Positions 1 through 11,867 of a DNA stretch of 48,583 bases are shown here, one piece after another. The notes beneath the pieces are model-generated. The model did no database searches. It saw only the letters and a program-made list of their open reading frames with translations, and was not told where the DNA came from. Within the stretch, counting starts at the first letter, position 1; every line of letters starts with the position of its first letter. Source of the stretch: Zobellia amurskyensis (lineage in GTDB: Bacteria > Bacteroidota > Bacteroidia > Flavobacteriales > Flavobacteriaceae). A program made the translations under genes and the position numbers. The stretch is taken from NCBI RefSeq assembly GCF_009725985.1, contig NZ_RCNR01000034.1, positions 1 to 48,583 of the forward strand, written 5' to 3'.

Positions 1-36
1 TTTTTTATAATACAATTCTGGTTCACTCGCTTTTAA

Positions 37-978
37 TTAAAACGATGCTACCATTTTTTTTGCAATTTCAAATTCTGTCATCATATCATTTACGATACTT
101 GCTGCAGGTTTAATGGTATGAATAAGCGATGCTACTTGACCAATCTCAAGCTCACCCTCTTCCATATCACCTTCAAAAATACCTCGCTTGGCACGAGCTC
201 TTCCCAATAAAGAAATCAAGTCTTCTTTTGAAGCACCATTAGCGTATGCATTCTGAATATCTTGATAAAACTTGTTCTTGATAAGCCGTACAGGAGCCAA
301 TTCTTTTAAAACAAGTTGGGTATCACCTTCACCTGATTCTATTACTTTTTGTTTAAATAGCTGATGTGAAGATGCCTCATCACTAGCCACAAAACGACTA
401 CCTACTTGCACTCCATCCGCACCTAAAATCATAGTAGCGAGCATGGCTGCACCGGTTGCTATTCCGCCTGCGGCAATTATAGGAATATCTAATTTTTCCT
501 TTACGGCAGGAATCAAAGTAAGTGTGGTAGTTTCATCTCGTCCATTATGTCCACCCGCTTCAAAACCTTCCACAACTATAGCATCCACCCCAGCTTCTTG
601 AGACTTGAGCGCAAACTTTAAGCTACTGACTACATGAACTACCGTGATACCTTTTTCCTGTAAGTAGGATGTCCACGTTTTAGGGTTTCCTGCAGAAGTA
701 AAAACAATTTTCACTCCCAACTCTACAATTATCTCCATTAACTTATCCAAATCAGGATAAAGCATGGGAACATTTACTCCAAAAGGTTTATCGGTTGCTT
801 GCTGACATTTTTGAATATGCTCGCGCAATACTTGCGGATACATACTACCAGCTCCTATTAGTCCCAAGCCTCCTGCATTGGAGACAGCAGAAGCTAAGCG
901 CCAACCGCTGGTCCAAATCATACCTGCTTGAACAATAGGATATTTTACTCCAAAAAGTTCAGTAATTCTATTTTGCAT
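37..978 (-). CDS. NAD(P)H-dependent flavin oxidoreductase, nitronate monooxygenase family
   Basis: A 313-residue FMN-dependent TIM-barrel enzyme of the nitronate monooxygenase / 2-nitropropane dioxygenase family. Such enzymes oxidise alkyl nitronates or act as flavin-dependent reductases (FabK-like), so the exact substrate cannot be told. Visible family marks are the N-terminal VKYPIVQAGM segment, the AGGHNGRDE segment with the likely catalytic His144, and the C-terminal phosphate-binding GADGVQVGSRF segment near residues 188-198. Length is normal and there is no signal peptide, so it is cytoplasmic. It lies 27 bases downstream of mnmA on the same strand and is probably cotranscribed. The start at MQNRIT fits the family. 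Confidence 0.85.
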   Translation of the reverse strand: MQNRITELFGVKYPIVQAGMIWTSGWRLASAVSNAGGLGLIGAGSMYPQVLREHIQKCQQATDKPFGVNVPMLYPDLDKLMEIIVELGVKIVFTSAGNPKTWTSYLQEKGITVVHVVSSLKFALKSQEAGVDAIVVEGFEAGGHNGRDETTTLTLIPAVKEKLDIPIIAAGGIATGAAMLATMILGADGVQVGSRFVASDEASSHQLFKQKVIESGEGDTQLVLKELAPVRLIKNKFYQDIQNAYANGASKEDLISLLGRARAKRGIFEGDMEEGELEIGQVASLIHTIKPAASIVNDMMTEFEIAKKMVASF

Positions 979-1005
979 GGAATCAATATATTGAAAAACT
1001 ACTTA

Positions 1006-2196
1006 TTACGAAATCACACCAGAACCAACAAGCTCATCTTCTATATACCATGCAACAAACTGCCCCTCAGTTATAGCCGATTGTTTTTCCTCAAAATCTA
1101 CGTATAGACCACCATCTATTTTATATAAGACGGCTTTTTGCAGAGGTTGTCGATACCGAATGCGTGCCATTACCTCCATGGTTTCATCTTCCTTTAGGGC
1201 TAAATCAGTACGTACCCAATGTAATTCTTCATCCGTCACAAAGAGAGTTCTTCGGTACAGGCCTGGATGCGATTTTCCTTGTCCCGTGTAAATGACGTTT
1301 TCGTTTACATCCGTTTCAATAACGAATAAAGGCTCTTTGGTTCCTCCTACATCAAGACCTTTTCGTTGTCCTTTGGTAAAATAATGAGCTCCTTGGTGCT
1401 CTCCAACTATTTTTCCGTCTTGAACGTGATACACAGGTTTCTCCGAATAGAAAGAAAGCTCCGCTTGCTTACTATCAAACTGAGGTAATTCTTTTTGATA
1501 CTGAGAAACATCAGAAGGCACCTCAACAATAACCCCTTTTTTAGGTTTTAATTTTTGCTGAAGAAATTCAGGTAAACGAACTTTTCCAATAAAACAAAGT
1601 CCCTGAGAATCTTTCTTATCGGCAGTAATCAAATCGTTATCGGCAGCAATTTGTCGAACTTCAGGTTTATTTAAATGCCCTATTGGGAATAAGGTTTTAG
1701 ATAATTGTTCCTGGGAAAGCTGGCACAAAAAATAAGACTGATCTTTGTTTCCGTCCACACCTGCCAAAAGCTGATACGTTTCTGAACCATCTTCTTTTGT
1801 AATAGTTCCTTTTCTGCAATAGTGACCTGTTGCTACATAATCCGCCCCTAGTTGCAAAGCGATGTCCATAAAGACATCAAATTTAATTTCACGATTACAA
1901 AGCACATCCGGATTAGGAGTACGTCCTTTTTCATATTCCGCAAACATATAATCTACAATACGTTCTTTGTATTGCACACTTAAATCTACCGTCTGAAAGG
2001 GTATACCTAACTTTTCTGCAACAATTAACGCATCGTTGCTATCTTCCAACCATGGGCATTCTTCTGAAATAGTTACTGAGTCATCATGCCAATTCTTCAT
2101 AAACAAGCCAATTACCTCATACCCTTGTTCTTTTAAAAGGTATGCGGTTACACTTGAATCCACTCCTCCTGAGAGGCCTACAACTACTTTTTTCAT
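1006..2196 (-). CDS. mnmA: tRNA-specific 2-thiouridylase MnmA
   Basis: Thiolates the wobble uridine U34 of tRNA(Lys/Glu/Gln), using ATP to adenylate the base and a persulfide on a catalytic cysteine. The 396-residue protein opens with the PP-loop SGGVDS (residues 9-14). It carries Cys100 in the [14 protein letters not shown] segment and Cys201 in QGLCFIGK, the expected pair of catalytic cysteines. An ATG ten codons upstream (2224-2226) overlaps a TAATTTTG promoter-like element (2214-2221), and homologues begin at [11 protein letters not shown], so I place the start at 2196. The nitronate monooxygenase-like gene follows 27 bases later. Identification is secure. Confidence 0.96.
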   Translation of the reverse strand: MKKVVVGLSGGVDSSVTAYLLKEQGYEVIGLFMKNWHDDSVTISEECPWLEDSNDALIVAEKLGIPFQTVDLSVQYKERIVDYMFAEYEKGRTPNPDVLCNREIKFDVFMDIALQLGADYVATGHYCRKGTITKEDGSETYQLLAGVDGNKDQSYFLCQLSQEQLSKTLFPIGHLNKPEVRQIAADNDLITADKKDSQGLCFIGKVRLPEFLQQKLKPKKGVIVEVPSDVSQYQKELPQFDSKQAELSFYSEKPVYHVQDGKIVGEHQGAHYFTKGQRKGLDVGGTKEPLFVIETDVNENVIYTGQGKSHPGLYRRTLFVTDEELHWVRTDLALKEDETMEVMARIRYRQPLQKAVLYKIDGGLYVDFEEKQSAITEGQFVAWYIEDELVGSGVIS

Positions 2197-2213
2197 CGTT
2201 CTAAATAAGGTTA

Positions 2214-2221
2214 CAAAATTA
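2214..2221 (-). promoter_or_regulatory. -7 element of mnmA promoter
   Basis: The minus strand reads TAATTTTG, a full match to the Bacteroidota TAnnTTTG -7 element, ending 17 bases before the chosen mnmA start. No clear -33 TTTG box lies at the usual distance. Confidence 0.45.
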
Positions 2222-2422
2222 ATCATTAAACACGGATTCTACCTTTTCAAACTCAACTTTAGCATTTCGTTAAACTCAAAAACGTTTAACTTTTATTCAA
2301 AAAAGTTAAACAAAATGATATTTTTATTATAAATTGCTATCGACTTAAATTACAAATGTGGATTAGAAACGAAGTATGTCTTCAATTTTGTCCACTCAAT
2401 ACGAACAATTAATATATGTATT

Positions 2423-3793
2423 ATGATTCTCAACAATTTTAAAGGTATTTTACCCCTTGCCCTAGCTTCCATTTTCTTTGTATCATGCAGTGACGATGAT
2501 AACGCACCAGAAATTCCAATGGAAACCGAGACCGATATTGTAGATATCGCTGTTACTGACCCTAACCTATCCATATTAGTGGAGGCTCTTGATGAAGCAG
2601 ATTTGGTTTCTACATTACAAGGAGCTGGTCCTTTTACAGTATTTGCTCCTACTAACACAGCTTTTCAAACTTTTCTAACTGACAACAATTTTGCTTCTTT
2701 AGACGATATTCCTGACGAAACCTTAAAACAGGTTCTTTTGAACCATGTAGTTGTCGGAAATGTAAAATCTGGAGATTTACAGACTACTTACTATAGTTCA
2801 TCCTCCACAGCTGGTGTTGATGGAAAAAACCTGAGCTTATATGTAAACACTGCTGATGGCGTAACCATTAATGGCTCTACCGTATCTATGGCAGATATTG
2901 AAGCCTCTAACGGAACTATTCACATTGTGGATAAGGTAATAGGCTTGCCCAATCTTGTTAATCATGCGACTTATAATAGTGCCTTTACTGAACTAGTTGG
3001 TGCTTTAACTGCCGATGACAACACAATTTTTACCGATTTATTAACTAATGCCGAACAAAGGTTTACTGTATTTGCTCCTACTAACGATGCTTTTACTGCG
3101 TTTGAAAATCCAAATGAGAATGAGTTAAACAACATTCTAGCCAATCATGTAATTGCAGGTGCAGCTTTAGCCGCAGGAGATTTAAGCAATAGCTACGCAA
3201 ATACAGCAGCTGCAAATGAAGATGGCGACAACCTAAGTATATATGTAAACACTGATGATGGTGTAACATTAAATGGCACGAGCAAAGTTATTATTGCCGA
3301 TGTAGTAACGACCAACGGAATCATTCATGCGGTAGATACTGTAATTGATTTACCTACTGTTGTTACGTTTGCTACTGCTGATAGCGAAAACTTTTCATCT
3401 CTAGTTGGAGCACTTACTTCAGAAGGACAACCAGATTTTGTATCCATATTAAGTTCCTCAACCGAAAACAATCCTTTTACAGTTTTTGCTCCAGTAAATA
3501 GTGCATTTGCAGCATTGACAGAAGTACCTGCAGGCGAAGATTTAACTGCTGTTCTTACACATCATGTAATTGCTGAAGCTAATATAGTTTCGGGAGATTT
3601 AAGTGATGGATTAGTTTCTCCTGCAACACTGCAAGGTGATTCACTGACATTTACCACTTCTGATGAAACTTTTACAATTACTGATGGAGCCGGAAACACA
3701 GGAATCGCAATTGTAAAAGCAGATGTTCAAGCTATAAACGGTGTTATCCATGCTATTGATACCGTTCTTATTCCGAGTGCATCACAGGATTAA
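2423..3793 (+). CDS. Triple fasciclin-domain lipoprotein
   Basis: A 456-residue secreted lipoprotein. The N-terminus is a short signal peptide ending in the lipobox FVSC (Cys22), followed by an acidic SDDDN linker that in Bacteroidota often accompanies export to the cell surface. Three fasciclin (FAS1) domains follow, roughly residues 38-175, 180-310 and 315-452. Each has the H1 signature (FTVFAPTNTAF, FTVFAPTNDAF, FTVFAPVNSAF) and a closing I(I/T)H(A/I)VD H2-like segment. FAS1 domains generally mediate adhesion to proteins or glycans; the ligand is unknown here. It is a single-gene unit, divergent from mnmA and closed by a strong hairpin at 3822. Confidence 0.9.
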   Translation: MILNNFKGILPLALASIFFVSCSDDDNAPEIPMETETDIVDIAVTDPNLSILVEALDEADLVSTLQGAGPFTVFAPTNTAFQTFLTDNNFASLDDIPDETLKQVLLNHVVVGNVKSGDLQTTYYSSSSTAGVDGKNLSLYVNTADGVTINGSTVSMADIEASNGTIHIVDKVIGLPNLVNHATYNSAFTELVGALTADDNTIFTDLLTNAEQRFTVFAPTNDAFTAFENPNENELNNILANHVIAGAALAAGDLSNSYANTAAANEDGDNLSIYVNTDDGVTLNGTSKVIIADVVTTNGIIHAVDTVIDLPTVVTFATADSENFSSLVGALTSEGQPDFVSILSSSTENNPFTVFAPVNSAFAALTEVPAGEDLTAVLTHHVIAEANIVSGDLSDGLVSPATLQGDSLTFTTSDETFTITDGAGNTGIAIVKADVQAINGVIHAIDTVLIPSASQD

Positions 3794-3821
3794 ATTAAAA
3801 ATATATTACTCGTATAAAAAT

Positions 3822-3851
3822 GCCGCTAAATTTAGCGGCCTTTTCCTTTTT
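3822..3851 (+). terminator. Rho-independent terminator of the fasciclin gene
   Basis: Perfect inverted repeat GCCGCTAAATTTAGCGGC at 3822-3839 followed by a T-rich run, 29 bases after the stop codon. Confidence 0.85.
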
Positions 3852-4117
3852 CAAATCAACAATAAATAATTGATTTATAACAGGATACAGAAATAAAAAT
3901 AAAATAAGCAGGGCGTTCCAAGGAATGCAAAATTGCCTATTTAACTGTATACAAATTTAGATTTCACAGTGTTTTATTTAAAGTCATAATTACCAAACAA
4001 CATAGCTACGTGAGTTAGCATACAAAAAAGGAGAATTGACAACTCTCTTTTTTTTAAAGCTAGGTTAATCCGCATCTTTATAATCCCAAATCTTACCAAA
4101 CCAATCTAACTAAATGC
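3852..4117. other. Intergenic region without a recognised gene
   Basis: About 270 AT-rich bases between the fasciclin terminator and the yidC terminator. I see no plausible reading frame. Two structures stand out. A compact inverted repeat, GCGTTCC-AA-GGAATGC, lies at 3913-3928. A weak hairpin lies at about 4024-4054, with GAGA/TCTC flanked by A and T runs, which resembles a low-quality terminator. No function can be assigned. Confidence 0.4.
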
Positions 4118-4149
4118 AAAAACCCTGACAGATATCTGTCAGGGTTTTT
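4118..4149 (-). terminator. Terminator of yidC (bidirectional palindrome)
   Basis: A perfect 32-base palindrome centred at 4133/4134 with core CCCTGACAGAT/ATCTGTCAGGG, flanked by A5 and T5. It lies 31 bases beyond the yidC stop and could stop transcription from either side. Confidence 0.88.
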
Positions 4150-4180
4150 ATTTACTCAAGGTTCTGTCAAATAAGACGTC

Positions 4181-6034
4181 TTATTTCTTACCTGTTTTCT
4201 TTTGTTCTTCAGCCTGCTCCATCATCTCACGCATCTTCTTCTGAAACTTATTCTCTTTTTTAGGCTTTTTCTTGTTCTCCTGTATCTGAGCATGGATTTT
4301 CTTGTCATCCAAGATAAAATTCTTGATAACCAACATAATTCCAATAGTAATCATGTTAGATACAAAATAGTACAAACTCAATCCACTTGCATAGTTGTTG
4401 AAGAAAAACAACATCATTAGAGGCATTAGGTACATGATAAATTTCATGTTAGGCATACCTGGCTGTTGTGGCATGTTCTGACCAGTAGTCATCGTCATAT
4501 AAAAGAATATAGCGATAGAAGCCAAAATTGGAAACAAACTTACGTGATCACCATAAAACGGAATATCAAAAGGTAAGTTAGCAACAACATCATAGGAAGA
4601 TAAATCATCTGCCCATAAAAACGGTTTTTGTCGCAAAGCGAAAGAAGTTGGGAAGAACATGAACAGCGCATAGAAAATAGGCATCTGTAGCAGAGCAGGT
4701 ATACAACCACTCATAGGACTTACACCAGCTTTACCATAAAGCTTCATTGTTTCTTGCTGCTTTTTCATAGCATTATCCTTGTACTTCTCTCCCAATTCTG
4801 CCAATTCAGGTTTTAACACCTTCATTTTTGCTTGAGACAAATACGACTTGTAAGTCACCGGAGACATTGCCAATCTAACCAAAATGGTCATAACAACAAT
4901 AGCTACACCAAATGGTAAGAACGAACTTAAGAAGGCATAAAATGGTGTGAATAGGTAGCGGTTTAACCAACCGAAAATACCCCATCCAAATGGAATGGAA
5001 TCATCAAGACCCAATTCTTTGTATTGGTTCAATACCTTTACATCTGTTGGACCATAGTACCAATGCATATTTTGTGCTAATTCACCTCCCGTTAATTCCA
5101 AAGGCATTTTTGCCCCAAATAATTTGGTGAATTTAATGTCTTTACTTTCTTCTTCTACTAAGTTCTTAGATGTAAGCTCTGCATTCTTGAAATTGGTCTT
5201 ACCTGCTAAAATAGAGCTAAAGAAATGTTGTCTGTAAGATAACCATTTTACATCCTCTTCAGCTTCTTCATCATCACTAGTAAGCGAGAGGTAACTTATT
5301 TTACCATCGTCATGATTGTAAGTAAGCTCTGTGTACCTATTCTCGTATTCTACACTTTTATTATGACGAATACCCTTTAGGTTCCACTCTAAATCTACAG
5401 GCCTGCTACCATCTATAATTCCACTAAGCCCTTGTGAACGTATAGTGAAGTCCACAAGATAGTCACCTTCTTTCATCTCATAACGATACTCCAAGAAGTT
5501 ATTAGGGCCTGCTTTGGCTTTCATTGAAAGCACTTTGTTACCATTACTTTCAGTTAAAGATGGCTCAAAGTAAAGGTCTTTGGTATTCAACACGCGATTA
5601 TCCGACGTGGTAAAATTCAAGCCAAAAGAAGCATTGCCCTCGTGCACTAAATACACAGGTATAGAATCATACGTATGATATTGCTTCATACGTGCCTCTA
5701 CAATCTGACCACCCTTGTTGCTGATTTCCAAAGAAACCAATTCATTCTCTAGTTTAGTAACCTTATCAGATGGTTTGGTATACCCAAAAGCACCTATTTT
5801 GCCCTGATAATTGGCAACCGCAGTAGAATCTTGAAGATTAACTACAGGAGATTGATTTATACTTTCAGATGGTAAGACCTCATCGCTTTCCTCTTTTACA
5901 ACCTGCTCTTGTTTTGCCTTTTCAGCTGCTTGCTCTTCCGGAGTGGGCTGATTCTGATAAAACATAAATATCAATATTCCAAAAATCAGCACAAAACCGA
6001 TTATGGAATTTATATCTACTTTCTTTTCTTCCAT
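4181..6034 (-). CDS. yidC: Membrane protein insertase YidC
   Basis: Inserts and folds inner-membrane proteins, alone or with SecYEG. The 617-residue protein has an N-terminal membrane anchor (about residues 11-27) and a glutamate/glutamine-rich linker. A large periplasmic beta-rich domain runs to about residue 350. The conserved insertase core of five membrane segments follows (about 360-575), including the PALLQMPIFYALFMFF segment. The tail is strongly basic (KKKPKKENKFQKKMRE), as is usual for ribosome-contacting YidC. Length and architecture match Gram-negative YidC. It is downstream of pyrG on the same strand with a 118-base gap. Confidence 0.96.
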   Translation of the reverse strand: MEEKKVDINSIIGFVLIFGILIFMFYQNQPTPEEQAAEKAKQEQVVKEESDEVLPSESINQSPVVNLQDSTAVANYQGKIGAFGYTKPSDKVTKLENELVSLEISNKGGQIVEARMKQYHTYDSIPVYLVHEGNASFGLNFTTSDNRVLNTKDLYFEPSLTESNGNKVLSMKAKAGPNNFLEYRYEMKEGDYLVDFTIRSQGLSGIIDGSRPVDLEWNLKGIRHNKSVEYENRYTELTYNHDDGKISYLSLTSDDEEAEEDVKWLSYRQHFFSSILAGKTNFKNAELTSKNLVEEESKDIKFTKLFGAKMPLELTGGELAQNMHWYYGPTDVKVLNQYKELGLDDSIPFGWGIFGWLNRYLFTPFYAFLSSFLPFGVAIVVMTILVRLAMSPVTYKSYLSQAKMKVLKPELAELGEKYKDNAMKKQQETMKLYGKAGVSPMSGCIPALLQMPIFYALFMFFPTSFALRQKPFLWADDLSSYDVVANLPFDIPFYGDHVSLFPILASIAIFFYMTMTTGQNMPQQPGMPNMKFIMYLMPLMMLFFFNNYASGLSLYYFVSNMITIGIMLVIKNFILDDKKIHAQIQENKKKPKKENKFQKKMREMMEQAEEQKKTGKK

Positions 6035-6152
6035 CTAAATAATTGTTATTAGACCAACCTTTTTAAATCAGATTGACCATGTACAGGGGTTTGGTTCAGT
6101 CAATTAGCAAATATATGCCCAAATGAGCAAATTATGCCAGAATGGCATTAGT

Positions 6153-8061
<1,909 letters not shown>

Positions 8062-8109
8062 TTTTTAATCTAAATAATTTATCTTTATTTTCGCCTAATA
8101 GCCAAAATT

Positions 8110-8979
8110 ATGAAACGAAGAAAATTTATTGGTACATCGGCCGCCGCATCGGTTGGATTGGTGGCCTGCAAAACCACGAATGCCATGGCACCTCCAGCTT
8201 CAGAAAGCGTAAAGTTAAAAGAAAATATACACCATAGTGTTTGCCGGTGGTGTTATAAGGATATTCCTATGGAAGATTTCCTGAAAAGCCTAAACGAACT
8301 TGGCATTAAAGCAATGGATCTTACAGGTCCTGAAGATTGGCCGTTAATGAAAAAATACGGTATTCATGCCTCTATGTGCTGGGGAGCCGGTTTTGGCATT
8401 GAAAAAGGATGGAACGACCTTTCTTTACATGAAGAACTCATTGCGGATTACTCACAACACATTCCAAAAGTAGCAGCTGCAGGTTATACCAACCTTATCT
8501 GCTTTAGCGGAAACCGTAATGGTATGGACGATGCAGAAGGACTTAAAAACTGCGCTGAAGGACTTAAAAAAATAATGCCTATTGCAGAGAAGCATGGTGT
8601 TGTACTTCAAATGGAGCTTTTGAATTCCAAAGTGAACCACCCGGATTATATGTGCGATACCAGCGCTTGGGGTGTAGAACTTTGTAAAGCCATAGGCTCA
8701 GAGCATTTTAAACTGTTATATGACATCTACCACATGCAAATTATGGAAGGTGACATTATTAGAAACATTCAAGACTACCACCAGTATTTTGGTCATTACC
8801 ACACCGGTGGAAACCCTGGTAGAAACGAAATTAACGATACTCAGGAGCTTTTTTATCCTGCAATCATGAAAGCAATTCTTGCTACAGGCTTTGAAGGCTA
8901 CGTTGCCCAAGAATTCATACCCACATGGGACGATCAAATTGCAGCCCTAAAAGAGGGTGTTACCATTTGTGACGTATAA
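8110..8979 (+). CDS. Tat-exported TIM-barrel isomerase-like lipoprotein (hydroxypyruvate isomerase family)
   Basis: A 289-residue protein with the xylose-isomerase-like TIM barrel of the hydroxypyruvate isomerase (Hyi) family. Candidate metal and catalytic residues are Glu169 (QMELLNSK), Asp205 and His208 (LYDIYHMQ), His231 (GHYHTGGNPGRNE) and Glu268 (VAQEFIP). Unlike cytoplasmic Hyi, it starts with MKRRKFIGTSAAASVGLVAC, a twin-arginine signal with a lipobox cysteine at position 20. The folded enzyme is therefore probably exported with its metal and lipid-anchored. The substrate is unknown; related exported isomerase-like proteins in Bacteroidota are usually linked to sugar turnover. Monocistronic, closed by the hairpin at 8987. 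Confidence 0.82.
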   Translation: MKRRKFIGTSAAASVGLVACKTTNAMAPPASESVKLKENIHHSVCRWCYKDIPMEDFLKSLNELGIKAMDLTGPEDWPLMKKYGIHASMCWGAGFGIEKGWNDLSLHEELIADYSQHIPKVAAAGYTNLICFSGNRNGMDDAEGLKNCAEGLKKIMPIAEKHGVVLQMELLNSKVNHPDYMCDTSAWGVELCKAIGSEHFKLLYDIYHMQIMEGDIIRNIQDYHQYFGHYHTGGNPGRNEINDTQELFYPAIMKAILATGFEGYVAQEFIPTWDDQIAALKEGVTICDV

Positions 8980-8986
8980 AATCACC

Positions 8987-9012
8987 AACCTCCCTTCGGG
9001 GAGGTTTTTTTT
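8987..9012 (+). terminator. UUCG-tetraloop terminator
   Basis: Eight-base-pair stem AACCTCCC/GGGAGGTT closed by a TTCG tetraloop and followed by T8. It ends the isomerase-like gene, and its T tract runs into the stop codon of the convergent response regulator. Confidence 0.92.
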
Positions 9013-9757
9013 ACCCCATTAGTTTCTTTAAAAAATCTTCTTTTCTACGCACCGCTACTTCTATATGTGAACCATCGTTCATAAGCGCGTAACCACCTTT
9101 GCCCTTTACATACTTATCCACACAGGTTAAATTAATTAAATGCGATTGATGTGTTCTATAAAAATGGTGCTTTTCCAAAAGTGCTTCAAAATACTTTAAT
9201 GTTTTGGCAACGGTAAGTTTCTTATCGTCTTTAAGGTATAGATGTGTATAGTTGATATCCGACTGGCAGCGAACGATATCCTTTATGGCAATCATAGAAA
9301 GACCATCTATAGTAGGTACCGCTATTTTCTGAAAATCACTGACTTTTTGCTCCTCAAGGTTATGGAACAAGACTTCCATTTTCTGTGATATCTCTTGGAG
9401 CGATATTTTCTTTTTCAGCTTTTCCAAGGCGCTATGCAAATCATCTTCAGCAATCGGTTTTAAGAGATAGTCCAAAGCCGAAAATTTGAAGGCCTCTAGA
9501 GCATAATTATCATATCCGGTGGTAAAAATAACTTCAAAATTAATGTTCGGCACTGCTTGAAGCAACTCAAACCCGGTTTTATCGTGTAGCTGTATATCCA
9601 AAAAAACCACTTGTGGACTACATCTTTTTATAGCTTCCAGACCTTCCTCAAATGACGAGGCCACCTCTTGCACTTTTACCGAATCATAAGTCTTTAGTAG
9701 TAATAGTAACCTATCCTGACAATGCTTTTCATCATCTACTATAATCGCTTTCAACAT
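9011..9757 (-). CDS. LytTR family response regulator
   Basis: A 248-residue two-component response regulator. The receiver domain (residues 1-118) has the acidic pair Asp8/Asp9, the phosphoacceptor Asp54 (VVFLDIQ), and Lys100 in YLLKP. The C-terminal LytTR DNA-binding domain covers about 145-246 (KDIVRCQSDINYTHLYL; FYRTHQSHLINL). LytTR proteins bind short direct repeats near promoters. It begins 7 bases after the stop of the TPR histidine kinase gene, so the two form an operon and very probably a cognate pair. Target genes are not known; the neighbouring divergent lipoprotein cluster is one candidate by position only. Confidence 0.93.
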   Translation of the reverse strand: MLKAIIVDDEKHCQDRLLLLLKTYDSVKVQEVASSFEEGLEAIKRCSPQVVFLDIQLHDKTGFELLQAVPNINFEVIFTTGYDNYALEAFKFSALDYLLKPIAEDDLHSALEKLKKKISLQEISQKMEVLFHNLEEQKVSDFQKIAVPTIDGLSMIAIKDIVRCQSDINYTHLYLKDDKKLTVAKTLKYFEALLEKHHFYRTHQSHLINLTCVDKYVKGKGGYALMNDGSHIEVAVRRKEDFLKKLMG

Positions 9758-9764
9758 AAATTCT

Positions 9765-11843
9765 TTAAAATTGAAGTTCTAAAGGCAATTTCAACTCAAC
9801 ACGAAGTCCTTCTTCTTTATCGAACATTTGAATACTTCCGTTTTCCCTTTTCAACTGGTTTAAAATTTCAAGCCTATTCTTGGTTATTTTAAGCCCCATT
9901 GAGGTTTTTCCCTTTTTTGTTGCGCCGTTTGTTTTTCGCCCTACCCCATCATCATCTACCGTACATACCAAAAACTGATTTTCTATTTTCACCGAAATAT
10001 CTATATGTCCTTTGGTTTCCTTTTTAGACATACCATGCCAGATACTATTCTCTATAAAAGGCTGTAATATTAGCGGAGGCACCATGGTATTCTCTACATC
10101 AACATCTTTGCTCACCTTAAAAGAATGCTCAAATTTATCCTTTAAACGCAAACCTTCAATTTGCATATAGAGTTCCGTGAGCTCAAGGTCTTCTTCCAAC
10201 GGAATCCATTTTTTCTCTGAACTCTCTAAAATAGCACGTATCAACTTAGAGAATTTTACCAAAAACGTATTGGCCGTTTCCAAATCATTCTTAGCCATGT
10301 AATCACTAATAGAATTCATGGCGTTAAAAATAAAATGCGGATTCATTTGTGAACGTAATGCCTTTAGCTCGGTTTCCGCAACCTTGGTCTTGAATTCGGA
10401 AATCTTTTTTTCGGACAATACCCGCTCTCTTTTTTTATACAATTGAAAAGCAACAACGGAAAAAACAACAATCAAAAGTGCCCCCAGCGACAAACCGGTT
10501 ATCATCAATTTTTGACGTTCCATTTCTGCATTTGAAATGGCCTGTTCCTTTTCATGGGTAGCCAAAAGGGTAGATTTTTCTTTTTCGTATTCATAATCGG
10601 CTTCAAGAAGTGCTATTTCTTCTTTTTTCTCCACGGAAGCAAAACTATCCCGCAACACTACGGCCTCGGTTTTATTCTTAAAGGCTTGTTTATAATTTCC
10701 TGTTGTACTTTGCAGACTCGCCAGTTGCTCAAGGGCATTGAACTGCAGGTTTATACTTCCCGCTTCTTTGGCGTATTTAAACGAGGTCTTATAATTCTCT
10801 TCGGCAAGCGCCATTTTTTTATCCGCTCCTAAAAAGTAACAGTCGCCCAAAGAACGATGTACTATTGCCAGATTATTGGTGTTCTTTAACTTCTCGTAAA
10901 TTTTCTGAGTCTGTTTAAAATAAGGCACTGCCTTTGCGTATTTACCCATTTCCGAATATGCGATTCCCATATTGGTCAACGCACTGGCCATACCTCTTTC
11001 ATTGGTATTAATTTCCATAATATCATAGGCCTTCTTGTAGCTATCAATGGCTTTTTCAGGATTTCCTGTATCATTATAAACCCGTCCAAGATTGGTCAAG
11101 GCATTAGCTACCCCTTCCTGAAAATCACTCTTTTCAAAAAATAAAAAGGCCTGTTTTTGATACGTTTCCGCCTCTTTAAACTTTTCTAATCTAGCATACA
11201 GCAATCCTGTATTACTGAGGATAGATGCATATTGACGATCCTCTGTAAGCCCCAAATCCTCATAGATACGCTTGGCATCCAAGTAACTTTTAATTGCCTC
11301 TGGATATTGAGAAAGATACATATGGTTAATACCGATACTATTCAACATTTTAGCCATCAAAAAGCTATCCTTCTCTTGCTCAAAAACCTCGTATGCCTTC
11401 CGGTTATTATCATTGGCGCGAGCATAGTCCGACTCATTAAAATACACCAACCCTTTATTATATATTAATCTGGCAACACCTTTTAAATCATTGTTCTCTT
11501 CACGTATTTTCATAGCCTTATCATACGATTCCAAAGCCAGCGAGTCCATTCCTAAGGCACTATAGTTATGGCCACGGTAGGCGTATGCGGTAGCCATACC
11601 CTCCTGGTTTTGTAATTGAAGCCCCAAATCTATAGCTTCTTGAGACGTATCTACCCCAGATTTGGGATTAATGGAATAATAGGTATACGCTAGTTCATTT
11701 AAAGTTTTTAACCTAACCGTATCCTGACTTATACCTTCACGTAAAAGCTGGCTTAAACTATCTACTTTAGACCGTTGTGCATCTGCGCCCTGCACTAAAA
11801 TAATAAGTAATATGATAAGGGTTTTTATTTTGGAAGAAAGCAT
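9765..11843 (-). CDS. Tetratricopeptide sensor histidine kinase (LytS-like HisKA_7/His_kinase type)
   Basis: A 692-residue membrane sensor kinase. The signal peptide MLSSKIKTLIILLIILVQGADAQ is followed by eight or so tetratricopeptide repeats (about 45-400, periplasmic). A coiled segment (405-445), one membrane helix (about 447-468) and a cytoplasmic His_kinase domain follow, with His503 in LRSQMNPHFIFN. The C-terminal HATPase has the N-box around Asn599 (IENSIWHG) and the G1 box DDDGVGRK at 631. An upstream in-frame start would add 18 residues, but the signal peptide and a TAAATTTG element at 11868-11875 support the ATG at 11843. It phosphorylates, most likely, the LytTR regulator encoded next. 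Confidence 0.92.
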   Translation of the reverse strand: MLSSKIKTLIILLIILVQGADAQRSKVDSLSQLLREGISQDTVRLKTLNELAYTYYSINPKSGVDTSQEAIDLGLQLQNQEGMATAYAYRGHNYSALGMDSLALESYDKAMKIREENNDLKGVARLIYNKGLVYFNESDYARANDNNRKAYEVFEQEKDSFLMAKMLNSIGINHMYLSQYPEAIKSYLDAKRIYEDLGLTEDRQYASILSNTGLLYARLEKFKEAETYQKQAFLFFEKSDFQEGVANALTNLGRVYNDTGNPEKAIDSYKKAYDIMEINTNERGMASALTNMGIAYSEMGKYAKAVPYFKQTQKIYEKLKNTNNLAIVHRSLGDCYFLGADKKMALAEENYKTSFKYAKEAGSINLQFNALEQLASLQSTTGNYKQAFKNKTEAVVLRDSFASVEKKEEIALLEADYEYEKEKSTLLATHEKEQAISNAEMERQKLMITGLSLGALLIVVFSVVAFQLYKKRERVLSEKKISEFKTKVAETELKALRSQMNPHFIFNAMNSISDYMAKNDLETANTFLVKFSKLIRAILESSEKKWIPLEEDLELTELYMQIEGLRLKDKFEHSFKVSKDVDVENTMVPPLILQPFIENSIWHGMSKKETKGHIDISVKIENQFLVCTVDDDGVGRKTNGATKKGKTSMGLKITKNRLEILNQLKRENGSIQMFDKEEGLRVELKLPLELQF

Positions 11844-11867
11844 ATGCGCATCTAATATATAGAACTC

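Noticed and set aside
3913-3928. Compact inverted repeat GCGTTCC-AA-GGAATGC as a terminator or riboswitch
   Set aside because: The two-base loop cannot form a normal RNA hairpin and no T tract follows.
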